DNA of 64,000 nt from Oleiphilus sp. (GCA_006212045.1 PZPK01000011.1:62001-126000); one strand, 5' to 3'; shown: positions 1-10,263, counted from the stretch's first letter. Notes: a model not told the origin generated them from the letters alone. Translations and numbers: made by a program.

Positions 1-1
1 C

Positions 2-79
2 GTGGATCGTATCGAAGTTATCGAGAAAGATGCCGGAAAAGACGCGGGTAATGAAGCCGGCGATAACGAGCAGGACTAG
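2..79 (+). CDS. C-terminal end of an unidentified upstream gene (partial)
   Basis: One frame is open from the left edge to a TAG at 77-79 and encodes the last 25 residues of a protein. The tail is very acidic and hydrophilic, rich in Asp, Glu, Asn and Gly. The stop lies three bases before the serB start, so the two genes are probably co-transcribed and perhaps translationally linked. Too little is visible to identify the family. Confidence 0.55.
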   Translation: MDRIEVIEKDAGKDAGNEAGDNEQD

Positions 80-82
80 CAC

Positions 83-1294
83 GTGAGTGAAATTATTCTG
101 ATAAATGTGTCGGGGCGAGACCAATCCGGTTTGACCTCCGAAATTACCGGTATCATGGCGCAGTATGATGTGCGGATTCTTGATATTGGCCAGGCGGTCA
201 TACATGACTATCTGACTTGGGGCATTCTGGTGGAAGTGCCGGGCGATGCCGGTGCCTCGGGTGTCATGAAGGATTTACTATTCCGCATGCACGAGCTGAA
301 TCTGGATGTTTCCTTTAAACCGGTGACGGCTGAGGAGTATGGCCAGTGGGTCGAAGGCAAGGGCAAGGCGCGTTATATCGTTTCCCTGCTGTCGCGTTCT
401 ATCAGTGCTGAACAGATTGCCCGTGTCTCCGAGATCACCGCAAACCATGGCCTGAATATCGATAACATCTCTCGCTTGTCCGGGCGTCCGGCGCTGGATC
501 GTCAGGTCGCGCGCAGTCAGGCCTGCATCGAATTTTCAGTGCGGGGTACGCCGCCGGGTCTGGATCAGTTGCGCGCCGATTTTCTGCATATTGCTTCCGA
601 GCTGGGGGTCGATATCGCCTTCCAGGAAGACAGTATCTATCGCAGAAATCGCCGTATGGTGGTGTTTGATATGGATTCCACGCTGATTGAAGCGGAGGTC
701 ATTGATGAGCTGGCCAAGGAAGCCGGTGTGGGTGAGCAGGTGGCCGAAATTACCGAGCAGGCCATGCGCGGCGAGATTGATTTTACCGAGAGCTTTGCCC
801 GGCGCGTCGGATTGCTGGAAGGGTTGAGTGAATCAGTGCTGGAGCAGGTGGCCGCGCGACTGAAAATGACTGAGGGCGCAGAGCGTTTGATTGCGACGCT
901 AAAAAGCTTGGGTTATAAAACCGCGATTCTGTCAGGAGGATTTACTTACTTTGCCAAAGGTTTGCAGGACAGGTTGGGTATCGATTACGTCTATGCCAAT
1001 GAGCTGGAAATCAAGGATGGCAAGGTGACGGGTCAGGTATCCGGTCGGGTCGTGGATGGACAGCGCAAGGCGGAATTACTCGACGAGTTGGCCCAAAAAG
1101 AAAACATAGGACTCGCTCAGGTGATCGCGGTGGGAGATGGCGCCAACGATTTGCCCATGCTGAGTCGGGCAGGGCTTGGCGTCGCGTTTCGGGCCAAGCC
1201 TTTGGTCAAGGAAAGTGCGAAACACGCGATTTCGAACCTCGGGCTCGATGCTGTGCTGTATCTGATAGGTTTTCGGGACCGCGAAGCAGAGTAG
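83..1294 (+). CDS. serB: Phosphoserine phosphatase with N-terminal ACT domains
   Basis: Cytoplasmic enzyme that removes phosphate from L-phosphoserine, the last step of serine synthesis. The C-terminal half is a HAD phosphatase. Motif I FDMDST lies at residues 195-200, with Asp196 as the nucleophile and Asp198 as the acid/base. Motif II is the SGG near 284 and motif III is GDGAND at 351-356. The first ~185 residues resemble ACT-type ligand-binding repeats, as in the ~400-residue serB of pseudomonads and mycobacteria; the E. coli enzyme is shorter. Translation begins with GTG just three bases after the preceding stop. The family and function are secure; the number of ACT repeats is inferred. 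Confidence 0.96.
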   Translation: MSEIILINVSGRDQSGLTSEITGIMAQYDVRILDIGQAVIHDYLTWGILVEVPGDAGASGVMKDLLFRMHELNLDVSFKPVTAEEYGQWVEGKGKARYIVSLLSRSISAEQIARVSEITANHGLNIDNISRLSGRPALDRQVARSQACIEFSVRGTPPGLDQLRADFLHIASELGVDIAFQEDSIYRRNRRMVVFDMDSTLIEAEVIDELAKEAGVGEQVAEITEQAMRGEIDFTESFARRVGLLEGLSESVLEQVAARLKMTEGAERLIATLKSLGYKTAILSGGFTYFAKGLQDRLGIDYVYANELEIKDGKVTGQVSGRVVDGQRKAELLDELAQKENIGLAQVIAVGDGANDLPMLSRAGLGVAFRAKPLVKESAKHAISNLGLDAVLYLIGFRDREAE

Positions 1295-1359
1295 CCGTCC
1301 GCAACTCTATGGTCAAAGAGGGTCAACTGTCCAAGTGTGCTTCGGGAATATTCCTGCCG

Positions 1360-1704
1360 TCAGCTATTGGCGGCTTTCTGTTCCTTTTTGATCACGCTGT
1401 GGTATTTCTTGCATAAATCCAGAAACCTGGGGGTTGGGCCGATATCTTCGTAGATGGGGTCACCCATTTCGTCGTGTTCCGTTACACGAGAACCCTGAAT
1501 ATAGGGGAAGTTGGTTTCCAGTTCTTCCAGGGCGGCCGAAACCAGTTCGCCAAGGATTTCGTTTTTCGTGCGCTTGGGGTACATTTCTGCCAAAGCGGCT
1601 ATTTTGGCGGCGTCCTCCAGAGGGAGGCGGAACGAGTACTCTTCTGAAGTCAGCGTCGCTTTAGCTTGCTTTTCCCAATGATTTGCTAGAGCTTTAATTC
1701 TCAT
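1360..1704 (-). CDS. Small conserved hypothetical protein
   Basis: A 114-residue soluble acidic protein beginning MRIKALANHWE. I chose the ATG at 1704 because AGG-rich sequence precedes it; an in-frame start at 1758 would add 18 residues of unconvincing sequence. The middle (LPLEDAAKIAALAEMYP followed by a leucine-rich helix) looks helical, and the end contains YEDIGPTPRFLDLCKKY. I recall very similar proteins in Pseudomonas relatives, often labelled 'type 1 pili tip component', but nothing here supports a role in pili. It is convergent with serB and divergent from ppc. Function unknown. Confidence 0.75.
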   Translation of the reverse strand: MRIKALANHWEKQAKATLTSEEYSFRLPLEDAAKIAALAEMYPKRTKNEILGELVSAALEELETNFPYIQGSRVTEHDEMGDPIYEDIGPTPRFLDLCKKYHSVIKKEQKAANS

Positions 1705-1785
1705 AATACCTGCATCCTGTTTTGCTAGACCAGTGGTCCAAAATCGCTCATAAAACAACCAGGGTTGTCTTACTACTAAGTCTAG

Positions 1786-1841
1786 TGTCAGATGTCAGAA
1801 ATGTAAGTGCAAAGTGTGTGATTTTTTTTAAGAAACTTAAA
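1786..1841 (+). promoter_or_regulatory. Repeats in the ppc leader
   Basis: A tandem 7-bp direct repeat, TGTCAGA twice, occupies 1786-1799. A palindrome, TTTAAG-AAA-CTTAAA, occupies 1827-1841, about a dozen bases before the ppc ribosome-binding site. Either could be a protein-binding site, but no regulator can be named. Confidence 0.3.
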
Positions 1842-1866
1842 GCATTTGTCACAAAAGGGGGTCCTT

Positions 1867-4533
1867 ATGTCTGAAGTGCATCAATCGTTGCGAGATAACG
1901 TCCGCATGCTGGGAGAACTACTGGGTGAAAACATCCAGGAGCATCTGGGGGCGGAGTTTCTCAAGACCATTGAGACCATTCGACAAACGGCCAAGGCTGA
2001 CCGGGAAGTAAAAGATGGTGATGCCAGTCCGGAGCTCGTTAAGCTGCTTAAAAGTCTGGGTGATGATGAGGTGATCTCGGTGGCACGCGCCTTTAATCAG
2101 TTCCTGAACCTGGCCAACATTGCTGAGCAGTATCATGGTGTAAGGCGGGGCCATGAAGATACCCAGGACGGAGTGGAAAGTTTCGACACGTTGTTTGGGC
2201 GACTGAAACAGGCGGGTAAATCCGAGCAGGATATCGCGAAGTTGCTTGAGGATCTCAAGATAGAGTATGTGTTAACGGCACACCCCACAGAAGTCACCCG
2301 TCGTACCCTGATCATGAAATATGATGCCATTGCAGATTGTCTGGCAGCCGGAGATCGCGATGACCTGCGTACTGCCGAACGCAAGCAGCTTCGGGATCAG
2401 CTCAGTCAGCTGGTGTGCGAGGCCTGGCATACCAATGAAATCAGGCAGGACCGGCCGTCGGCTGTTGAAGAGGCGCGTTGGGGCTTTGCTGTGATCGAAA
2501 ACAGTCTCTGGGAGGCTTTGCCGGTATTTTTGCGTGAGTTTGATGCGGCACTGAAAGACAATTTTGACCTGGGGCTGCCTGTGGATGCCGCGCCCATTTC
2601 GATCGCATCCTGGATGGGAGGAGACCGGGACGGTAATCCGAATGTGACAGCCTCTATTACGAGCGAAGTGCTGGCGCTGAGTCGCTGGATGGCGGCGGAT
2701 CTTTATCTGCGCGATGTCGGGCAGTTGCTGAACAGCTTGTCGATGTGGGAGTGTTCGGAAGAACTGAAACAGGCTGCCAATGCCTATCGTTCCAAAGAAT
2801 ACCGGAACCGGGACGAACCCTATCGGCTTGTGCTCGCAGGATTGCGAGAGCGCTTGTTGGCGACGCGTCATTGGGCGGCACAGGCGGCTAAAGGCAAACA
2901 TGCCAGTACCGAGCACGTACTGTTCGACAATGACGAGCTGCTTGCGCCTCTGTTGCTGTGCCATCGTTCGTTGACCGAGACCGGCTTGCACAATGTCGCC
3001 AACGGGCTTCTGCTCGACACCATCCGCAGGGCCAAATGCTTTGGCATGGAGTTGGTGAAACTGGATATTCGTCAGGATTCGGAGCGCCATCAGGATGTTA
3101 TGAGCGAACTTACCCGCTATCTTGGGCTGGGTGACTTTGCCAGTTGGAGCGAGCAAGAGAAACAGTCTTTTTTGCTGGCTGAACTGGAAGGCCGGCGGCC
3201 GTTGATTCCTTTTGACTGGGACTGTTCTGAAGAAGTCAGAGAAGTGCTGGATACCTGCAAGGTCATTGCGCGCCAGCCGGAGTCCGCCTTGGGATCGTAT
3301 GTGATTTCCATGGCCAGCTCACCTTCCGATGTGCTGACTGTTGTTTTGCTATTGAAGGAGGCGGGAATCCAGCATCCGCTGCAGGTCGTGCCCTTATTTG
3401 AAACTCTGGATGACCTTTCCGGTGCGGCTGAATCGATCGACCGATTGTTGTCGATCGACTGGTACAAGGACTACTGTCAGGGCCATACTCAGGTGATGAT
3501 CGGCTATTCGGATTCGGCCAAGGATGCCGGTCAGATGGCTGCGGCATGGGCTCAATATCGTGCCCAGGAGTCGCTGGTGGATGTCGCACGAAAGCATGGC
3601 GTGAAGCTGACCCTGTTTCATGGTCGTGGCGGGACGGTAGGGCGTGGTGGTGGCCCGGCAAATCGAGCCATCCTTTCGCAGCCCCCGGGATCTGTGGACG
3701 GAACCTTCCGCATCACCGAACAGGGCGAGATGATTCGCTTCAAGTTTGGTTTGCCGGCCGTCGCACGCCAGAGTTTCAAGTTGTATACCAATGCAGTGAT
3801 AGAAGCGAGTTTGATGCCTCCACCAAAGCCCAGGCAGCAATGGCGGCAGATGATGGACGATCTGACCCGGATTTCACTGGCGTCTTATCGCGAGGTGGTA
3901 CGCGAAACCGAAGGCTTTGTTGAATATTTTCGCTCTGCAACGCCTGAGCCCGAGCTTGGCAAGTTGGCGCTGGGGAGTCGGCCCGCACGCCGAAAAGCCG
4001 GTGGTGGCGTAGAAAGTCTGCGTGCGATCCCCTGGATCTTTGCCTGGACCCAAATGCGATTGATGTTGCCGGCCTGGCTCGGAAGCGACGAGGCACTGAA
4101 GCAAATGCAGGATTCGGATGGTGCGCCGATACTGGACGAGATGCTGGCGCAATGGCCGTTTTTCAAAACCCACATTGATATGCTCGAAATGGTGGTTGCC
4201 AAAGGTGATTACCGCATTGCGCGCTACTATGACCAGATATTGGCTCCGGAACACCTCAAACCTCTGGGTCGCAATTTGCGCCACCGCTTCAGTGATGTAG
4301 TGGATATCGTGAATAGCCTTAAGCATCAAACGGAATTGCTGGAGGACAGCCCTAAGGTCAGTTGGTCACTCAAGGTCAGAGCGCCCTACACAAACCCCCT
4401 GCATTACCTGCAGGCAGAGCTGATGCGTCGTGAACGTGACAGCACGCTGGCGGGTGAGGCGCATGCGCGCGTGGAGCAGGCACTGAAAGTCACCATGGCA
4501 GGCATTGCCGCCGGTATTCGCAACACCGGTTAG
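1867..4533 (+). CDS. ppc: Phosphoenolpyruvate carboxylase
   Basis: Cytoplasmic anaplerotic enzyme that converts phosphoenolpyruvate and bicarbonate to oxaloacetate. It is 888 residues from the ATG at 1867, which follows a purine-rich AAAGGGGG ribosome-binding site; an upstream in-frame TTG at 1846 lacks such a site. Visible family motifs are LTAHPTEVTRR (catalytic His near 139), the glycine-rich loop FHGRGGTVGRGGGP near 595 and QGEMIRFKFG near 630. The C-terminus ends in NTG, the usual end of bacterial enzymes. Length is normal. It is monocistronic, with its own leader and the next gene 145 bases away. Confidence 0.97.
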   Translation: MSEVHQSLRDNVRMLGELLGENIQEHLGAEFLKTIETIRQTAKADREVKDGDASPELVKLLKSLGDDEVISVARAFNQFLNLANIAEQYHGVRRGHEDTQDGVESFDTLFGRLKQAGKSEQDIAKLLEDLKIEYVLTAHPTEVTRRTLIMKYDAIADCLAAGDRDDLRTAERKQLRDQLSQLVCEAWHTNEIRQDRPSAVEEARWGFAVIENSLWEALPVFLREFDAALKDNFDLGLPVDAAPISIASWMGGDRDGNPNVTASITSEVLALSRWMAADLYLRDVGQLLNSLSMWECSEELKQAANAYRSKEYRNRDEPYRLVLAGLRERLLATRHWAAQAAKGKHASTEHVLFDNDELLAPLLLCHRSLTETGLHNVANGLLLDTIRRAKCFGMELVKLDIRQDSERHQDVMSELTRYLGLGDFASWSEQEKQSFLLAELEGRRPLIPFDWDCSEEVREVLDTCKVIARQPESALGSYVISMASSPSDVLTVVLLLKEAGIQHPLQVVPLFETLDDLSGAAESIDRLLSIDWYKDYCQGHTQVMIGYSDSAKDAGQMAAAWAQYRAQESLVDVARKHGVKLTLFHGRGGTVGRGGGPANRAILSQPPGSVDGTFRITEQGEMIRFKFGLPAVARQSFKLYTNAVIEASLMPPPKPRQQWRQMMDDLTRISLASYREVVRETEGFVEYFRSATPEPELGKLALGSRPARRKAGGGVESLRAIPWIFAWTQMRLMLPAWLGSDEALKQMQDSDGAPILDEMLAQWPFFKTHIDMLEMVVAKGDYRIARYYDQILAPEHLKPLGRNLRHRFSDVVDIVNSLKHQTELLEDSPKVSWSLKVRAPYTNPLHYLQAELMRRERDSTLAGEAHARVEQALKVTMAGIAAGIRNTG

Positions 4534-4678
4534 CGGGAAGCATGCCAGGCACAGGAAACAATTGCTTACAAAATGATCAATATTGATACCTCAGAGTGTG
4601 AACAAGTGGCGTATAGTCTCTGAATTACAGACTACACTTAAAAACATCTTCATATAGCCATCGTGTCAGGTCAGCAAC

Positions 4679-6088
4679 GTGCCAATAGCTTCAAAACTCG
4701 GTCAATTCCTGCTCCAACAGGGCATCGATTGCCAGCCCATTCATCATCCTCGCAGTGCCAGTTTTCAGCAGGCCATTGAGCAGGCAAATGTCGTCCCGGA
4801 ATTGACTCTGAAGGCGGTTCCGCTTCTGGACCGTAAAGGTCCGGTTCTGGCGGTCATTCCCTACCTCGCAGAACTCGATCTGAACGTGGTGAATGAGACG
4901 CTGGGACGGGATTTTCAGGTGATCGACGAGGCCAGGATCAGTCGGCTGTTCAAGGACTGTGAGCCAGGCAATATTCCCGCACTGGGTATGGCTTACGGAA
5001 TGCCGGTATTGGTGGATTCGGATGTATTGGAATTTGATCACTGTTTTGTACGCTGTGGCTGTTCCAGCACCATGCTCAAGCTGTCTGGCAATGCCCTTCA
5101 GCTTGCCATGAGAGGTGCGATTAAAGTCAGGGTCAGCCGTTGGCCGGAAGTACTGTCCGAGACACTGGGTGTTGGTGTTAATAGCTGCAGTGGCTCGCTT
5201 TCTTTGGATACCGTCGCCAGGAAACTGGAAAAAGTCTACAAACTGCCGCCTATGCCTGAAACGGCGGTACGCATCATGCATTTGATTTCCGACCCGGATT
5301 CGGATGTCTTTCAATTAGCTGAAATTATTGAGCGGGACCCGAGTCTGTCTGCCCAAATAATGCGTTATGCGCGATCGGCACTGTTTCATTATCGTGGTGA
5401 GTTGACCAGTATCAAAGATGCCATCAATATTGTGTTGGGATTTGACCGTGTTTCCAAACTGGCTATGGGGATTGCGTCGGCAAAGGCTTTTGCGATCAGC
5501 ACGGAAGGACCGCTTGGCTTGCGCGATTTTTGGCAGCATGCGCTTTATGCCGGTGTTTTGAGCCAGGCGCTGGCGCTGATGGCAGATCCGCAACTGCAAC
5601 TGGACGACAAGGATGCCTATCTCAATGGTTTGCTGCATAATTTTGGCATTCTGTTGATTGGTCACCTGTTTCCACCTGAATTCAAGATGCTCAACAAGCT
5701 CAGGGAGTCTGATCCTGAGGCCAGTATGCAGCAGATAGAACAACAGGTCTTTGGCATTGGCAGCGCGCAGGAGTTTATTGCCTTGGGCCATGGTTCAATG
5801 GGGGCGATCCTTCTGAAGCTCTGGGGCATGCCCGAGGCTACGGTCAAAACAGCTGCGATGCACCAGAATTATGGTTACGAAGGTGAGTATCAGACGGATG
5901 TGAAACTGGTGCAGTTAGCCAACTATCTGTTGGCACAGTACGGCATTGGCGACGAACCGCAGGAGATGGATGCCAGTCCTCTTTTTGAAGCGCTCGGGAT
6001 TGATCAGGACAAAGCTTTTGCGCTGGCCGAGTTGACTGTTGATCAGTGTCGCAGTCTCGATGGTATGGCTGAGCAAATGGTGGCCTGA
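4679..6088 (+). CDS. YbaK-type deacylase domain fused to an HDOD domain
   Basis: A 469-residue soluble protein with two parts. Residues ~1-155 resemble the YbaK/ProRS-INS fold that hydrolyses misacylated tRNA. Residues ~185-400 form an HDOD domain, recognisable from KLPPMPETAVRIMHLISDP at its start, RDPSLSAQIMRYARS after it, and NGLLHNFGILLIGHLFP in the centre. HDOD domains are catalytically inactive HD relatives found in signalling proteins. Translation appears to begin with GTG at 4679. It stands alone between ppc and adk on the same strand. Whether the YbaK part still deacylates tRNA cannot be judged from sequence; the combination suggests a sensory or regulatory role, which is inference. 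Confidence 0.8.
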   Translation: MPIASKLGQFLLQQGIDCQPIHHPRSASFQQAIEQANVVPELTLKAVPLLDRKGPVLAVIPYLAELDLNVVNETLGRDFQVIDEARISRLFKDCEPGNIPALGMAYGMPVLVDSDVLEFDHCFVRCGCSSTMLKLSGNALQLAMRGAIKVRVSRWPEVLSETLGVGVNSCSGSLSLDTVARKLEKVYKLPPMPETAVRIMHLISDPDSDVFQLAEIIERDPSLSAQIMRYARSALFHYRGELTSIKDAINIVLGFDRVSKLAMGIASAKAFAISTEGPLGLRDFWQHALYAGVLSQALALMADPQLQLDDKDAYLNGLLHNFGILLIGHLFPPEFKMLNKLRESDPEASMQQIEQQVFGIGSAQEFIALGHGSMGAILLKLWGMPEATVKTAAMHQNYGYEGEYQTDVKLVQLANYLLAQYGIGDEPQEMDASPLFEALGIDQDKAFALAELTVDQCRSLDGMAEQMVA

Positions 6089-6110
6089 TGGACCGATTTC
6101 TAGCGAAGTG

Positions 6111-6141
6111 AGTGGTTTTCTGCGACCACTGTGTTGTTTTT
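6111..6141 (+). terminator. Possible rho-independent terminator
   Basis: A short hairpin (AGGTGG-type stem: AGTGGT at 6111-6116 pairing with ACCACT at 6125-6130) is followed by GTGTTGTTTTT. It lies 23 bases after the YbaK-HDOD stop codon. The stem is only six pairs, so the assignment is weak. Confidence 0.35.
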
Positions 6142-6251
6142 ACCCAAAGCTTTTCTATTTTTTGATCAAGCCTTCCGGCCTGTTTTCGTGGTCCGGCACT
6201 CGTAAAATCCGCTGCATGAAGTATCAGGCTTTAACTGCCTTTCGGTTGCTG

Positions 6252-7241
<990 letters not shown>

Positions 7242-7407
7242 AATTGACGAGTCCGGATGCGGTTTCGACATTCGGACGCCAGGTCATCAAACAGAAGTGG
7301 TAGTCTTTTTGAGAGGCATCCGCTTCGATGCCTGGGTCAGAGAAACATAAAGACCAATCGGATCTGTGCCTCGTCACGTCGGGGCAACCTAGAAATGCTA
7401 TGGAACC

Positions 7408-8121
7408 ATGATGCGTATTCTCTCCTTCGATACCTCGGCCGAAGCGTGTTCTGTGGCACTCCTGATCGACGACCAATCTTATGAGCGCGTCGAAACATCG
7501 CCACGTCAGCATGCGCAGACCCTGCTACCGTTTATCCAGTCTTTGCTTAACGAGCACTCGTTAAAACTGTCTGATCTGAATGCGATTGCGTTTGGCTGCG
7601 GCCCCGGTTCCTTTACCGGATTGCGCATCGCGGCCGGTGTTGCACAGGGCTTGTCATATGGCAGCGCCTGTCCGGTATTGCCTGTTTCCAACTTACGGGC
7701 GATGGCTTTCCAGGCGTCAGAACACACTTCGCTGAATCATATACTGCCGGCTTTTGATGCGCGCATGGATGAAGTTTATTGGGGGGCTTTTGAGCTGATA
7801 CGGAGTCAAGATTCCGGAAGGCTTGTTGCGATCGAAGCGCTTGCGCGCGAACAGGTGACGCCACCCGAGCATGTTGTTTGCCCCTTGGGCAGCGACTGTT
7901 ACGGTCTGGGAAGCGGGTATGCCTTTTTTGATCGATTTGACGCCGACAGCAAATCGCGCATCAAGGAATTCGACGAAACGGCAAGGCCAATGGCGTCAGA
8001 TATTGCACGGCTGGCCAGACTAGATCTGGAGCAGGGCAGGTCCTGCGTTGAGGCCGCGCAGGCCAAACCCGTTTACATAAGGGATGAAGTCGCCTGGAAA
8101 AAACTTCCGGGGCGTGGATGA
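7408..8121 (+). CDS. tsaB: tRNA threonylcarbamoyladenosine biosynthesis protein TsaB
   Basis: TsaB is an ASKHA-fold partner of TsaD and TsaE in making N6-threonylcarbamoyladenosine at position 37 of ANN-decoding tRNAs. The family hallmarks are visible: ILSFDTSAEACSVALL at the N-terminus and CGPGSFTGLRIAAG near residues 69-82. Length (237 residues) is typical. Two ATG codons stand in tandem at 7408 and 7411; the second may be the true start. The 166-base gap after adk contains a perfect 7-bp hairpin (AGGCATC/GATGCCT, 7314-7333) with no T-run. Confidence 0.94.
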   Translation: MMRILSFDTSAEACSVALLIDDQSYERVETSPRQHAQTLLPFIQSLLNEHSLKLSDLNAIAFGCGPGSFTGLRIAAGVAQGLSYGSACPVLPVSNLRAMAFQASEHTSLNHILPAFDARMDEVYWGAFELIRSQDSGRLVAIEALAREQVTPPEHVVCPLGSDCYGLGSGYAFFDRFDADSKSRIKEFDETARPMASDIARLARLDLEQGRSCVEAAQAKPVYIRDEVAWKKLPGRG

Positions 8122-8167
8122 TCATGACAATACGCTTAATGGCGAAATAAGCCAGGGAACCGTTTCA

Positions 8168-8974
8168 ATGGATAGTGTACAAGCAGTCTTGTTGGCCCTG
8201 ATTCAGGGGCTGACTGAATTTTTACCGATATCGAGTTCAGCGCATCTGATTCTGCCTGCTCAGTTGCTGGGTTGGGAAGATCAGGGGCTCGCCTTTGACG
8301 TTGCGGTGCATGTCGGTACGCTACTGGCCATCGTAATCTATTTCAGGGGCGAAGTGCTTAACCTTTCACAGGCCTGGCTGCTCAGCCTTACCGGCAAACC
8401 GGTCAATGAAGACAGCCGCCTGGCCTGGCTGATTATCCTGGCGACAATACCGGCCGGATTGGCAGGTGTCATTTTTAATCAAGCGATCGAAACACACCTG
8501 CGTTCCACCGAAGTGATTGCGGCAACGACCATTGTTTTTGCCCTGGCGCTGTACTGGTCTGATCGGGCAGGGGGCAAATCATTCACATTACAGAGACTCG
8601 ACTGGAAAAGTGCTCTGGCCATTGGTGTAAGCCAGGCATTGGCGCTGATTCCGGGCACCTCCCGTTCCGGCATTACCATGACCGCAGCCCTGTTTCTGGG
8701 TTTTAGCCGTGACGCCGCTGCGCGATTTTCGTTTCTGCTGTCGATTCCATTGATTACTGCGGCCGGCCTGCTTAAAACCAGGGAGTTGCTTGAAAGCGGC
8801 TCTGATACGGACTGGACCTTGATTGCTCTGGGGGCTCTGGTGGCCTTCATCAGCGCATATGCCTGCATTCATCTGTTCCTGCGCTTTCTTGAGCGAATAG
8901 GTTTTACACCTTTTGTCATTTATCGACTGTTATTAGGGGCTGTGCTGATTGTAATGCTCTTCGCAAATGCCTAA
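8168..8974 (+). CDS. uppP: Undecaprenyl-diphosphate phosphatase
   Basis: Inner-membrane enzyme (BacA/UppP family) that converts undecaprenyl diphosphate to the monophosphate carrier used in peptidoglycan synthesis; overexpression is known to give bacitracin resistance. The two catalytic signatures are present: LTEFLPISSSAHL near residues 16-28 and PGTSRSGITM near 164. The rest is hydrophobic with about eight membrane segments, and the length (268 residues) is normal. I place the start at the ATG at 8168 after AGGGA; the frame is open farther upstream through the end of tsaB but that sequence is hydrophilic and unlike the family. Confidence 0.95.
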   Translation: MDSVQAVLLALIQGLTEFLPISSSAHLILPAQLLGWEDQGLAFDVAVHVGTLLAIVIYFRGEVLNLSQAWLLSLTGKPVNEDSRLAWLIILATIPAGLAGVIFNQAIETHLRSTEVIAATTIVFALALYWSDRAGGKSFTLQRLDWKSALAIGVSQALALIPGTSRSGITMTAALFLGFSRDAAARFSFLLSIPLITAAGLLKTRELLESGSDTDWTLIALGALVAFISAYACIHLFLRFLERIGFTPFVIYRLLLGAVLIVMLFANA

Positions 8975-9024
8975 AACCGGAGTAGAATCCTGAGATTGAT
9001 GCAGAATCTCGCCGGACGAACGCG

Positions 9025-9348
9025 ATGCAAATAACCAATCAGCTACTGACAGAAAGACTGTCAACAACCATTAACAGTCCTGCGCAGGCCGAAAGACAGT
9101 CTCGGCCAGAGCGTCAGAGTCGTGTCGACAGTCCTGAGCGGCGTTCGGCAAATGCCTCGGTTGAAATTGATCAGCAGCAATTGGAAAGTCGTGGTCAGGC
9201 ACTGCAGGCCAGTCGTGTTGAACGTCTGAATGATATCGAGTCCGCGCCGCTGAAAACCCAGCAAGCCCTGAATACCTATCAGCAAACAGAGCTGGCATCC
9301 GAGCAATTCGAGTTTGGTGAACTGGTGGGGGTTGACCTGTTTGCCTAG
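9025..9348 (+). CDS. Small hydrophilic conserved hypothetical protein
   Basis: A 107-residue protein rich in Gln, Ser, Arg and Glu, probably partly disordered, beginning MQITNQLL. Its end (ALNTYQQTELASEQFEFGELVGVDLFA) looks like a short conserved helix plus a hydrophobic tail. I recall small proteins ending in a similar way in other gammaproteobacteria but know no function. It has no signal peptide and no membrane segment. It lies between uppP and rsmJ on the same strand, 50 bases after uppP, and may be in the same transcript. Confidence 0.7.
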   Translation: MQITNQLLTERLSTTINSPAQAERQSRPERQSRVDSPERRSANASVEIDQQQLESRGQALQASRVERLNDIESAPLKTQQALNTYQQTELASEQFEFGELVGVDLFA

Positions 9349-9399
9349 AGCGCAGCCTTTCGGTTGTGTTTCAATCTCTACTTTCTGTTTAAGATTCCT

Positions 9400-10263
9400 G
9401 TGAATACCTTCCTTTCTCAAAAATTAAGCGTACTGGCGTCCAGTCAATGGTGGGAACATGCCGAAGCATTTGCCCGCGCGTATCAATTGCAATGTTTGCC
9501 TTGCAGCGAGGATGACGCCGATCCATGGTCGAAACGAGACGCAGTCGCGGACAGTGGGTCGCGGGTGATTGAAACGCCATATGTTTTGGCGTTTCTTGAT
9601 GATGGCGTCTCTTTGAAGCAATTGGGGAAGCGTGCTCCCGGGCCGATCAGCGCCAGTTTTTTACATGGTAAAAATGCACATCGCCGTCAGTTTGGCGGAG
9701 GTAAGGGACAATTGATCGCTAAAGCGGTGGGGCTGAAATCAGGAATCATACCGTCCGTTCTGGACGCCACTGCGGGCCTCGGAAAGGACGCTTTTGTATT
9801 GGCCTCCCTTGGCTGCGGTGTGCAGATGCTGGAAAAATCTCCGGTGGTTGCAGAACTGTTGCGTTGGGCACTTGAAGAGGCGAAAGACAGCGAAATCAGC
9901 GACATCATTCAGCGAATGCACTTGATTGAGCAGGATGCAGTCGACTGGATGCAGGCTCAGGATGGCCCTCTGGCTGATGTCATACATCTCGACCCGATGT
10001 ATCCCGAACGGGACAAAAGCGCGCTGGTCAAAAAGGAAATGCGGGCATTTCATGATCTGGTGGGTTCAGGTGAAGATGAATCTGATTTGCTGGAAATTGC
10101 CCTGACACGAGCGCGCTATCGCGTGGTTGTGAAACGGCCGCGCAAGGGCGAACTTATTAGCGGCCCGGCGCCAACTTACCAATTGAGTGGTAAGACCTGC
10201 AGATACGATATTTATACTCTCAAGTCCATGAATGAACTTAGACTGGACGAAAAACTGCCATAG
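9400..10263 (+). CDS. rsmJ: 16S rRNA (guanine1516-N2)-methyltransferase
   Basis: Rossmann-fold SAM-dependent methyltransferase of the RsmJ (YhiQ) family, which modifies G1516 of 16S rRNA. The SAM-binding motif DATAGLGKDAFVLASLG lies about residues 127-143 and the catalytic region HLDPMYPERDKSALVKKEMR about 200-220, both diagnostic. I chose the GTG at 9400 (287 residues), preceded by TAAGAT; a TTG at 9364 would add 12 residues. It converges with the DMT transporter gene across only 58 bases. No clear terminator was seen between them. Confidence 0.9.
   Translation: MNTFLSQKLSVLASSQWWEHAEAFARAYQLQCLPCSEDDADPWSKRDAVADSGSRVIETPYVLAFLDDGVSLKQLGKRAPGPISASFLHGKNAHRRQFGGGKGQLIAKAVGLKSGIIPSVLDATAGLGKDAFVLASLGCGVQMLEKSPVVAELLRWALEEAKDSEISDIIQRMHLIEQDAVDWMQAQDGPLADVIHLDPMYPERDKSALVKKEMRAFHDLVGSGEDESDLLEIALTRARYRVVVKRPRKGELISGPAPTYQLSGKTCRYDIYTLKSMNELRLDEKLP

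Noticed and set aside
2272-3156. Long minus-strand open frame inside ppc
   Set aside because: It is antisense to a clearly conserved gene and the protein has no recognisable domain; the frame is open because of codon bias in ppc.
4614-4634. TAGTCT/AGACTA inverted repeat before the YbaK-HDOD gene
   Set aside because: Six-base arms with a nine-base spacer are expected by chance; no promoter with good spacing could be fitted to it.
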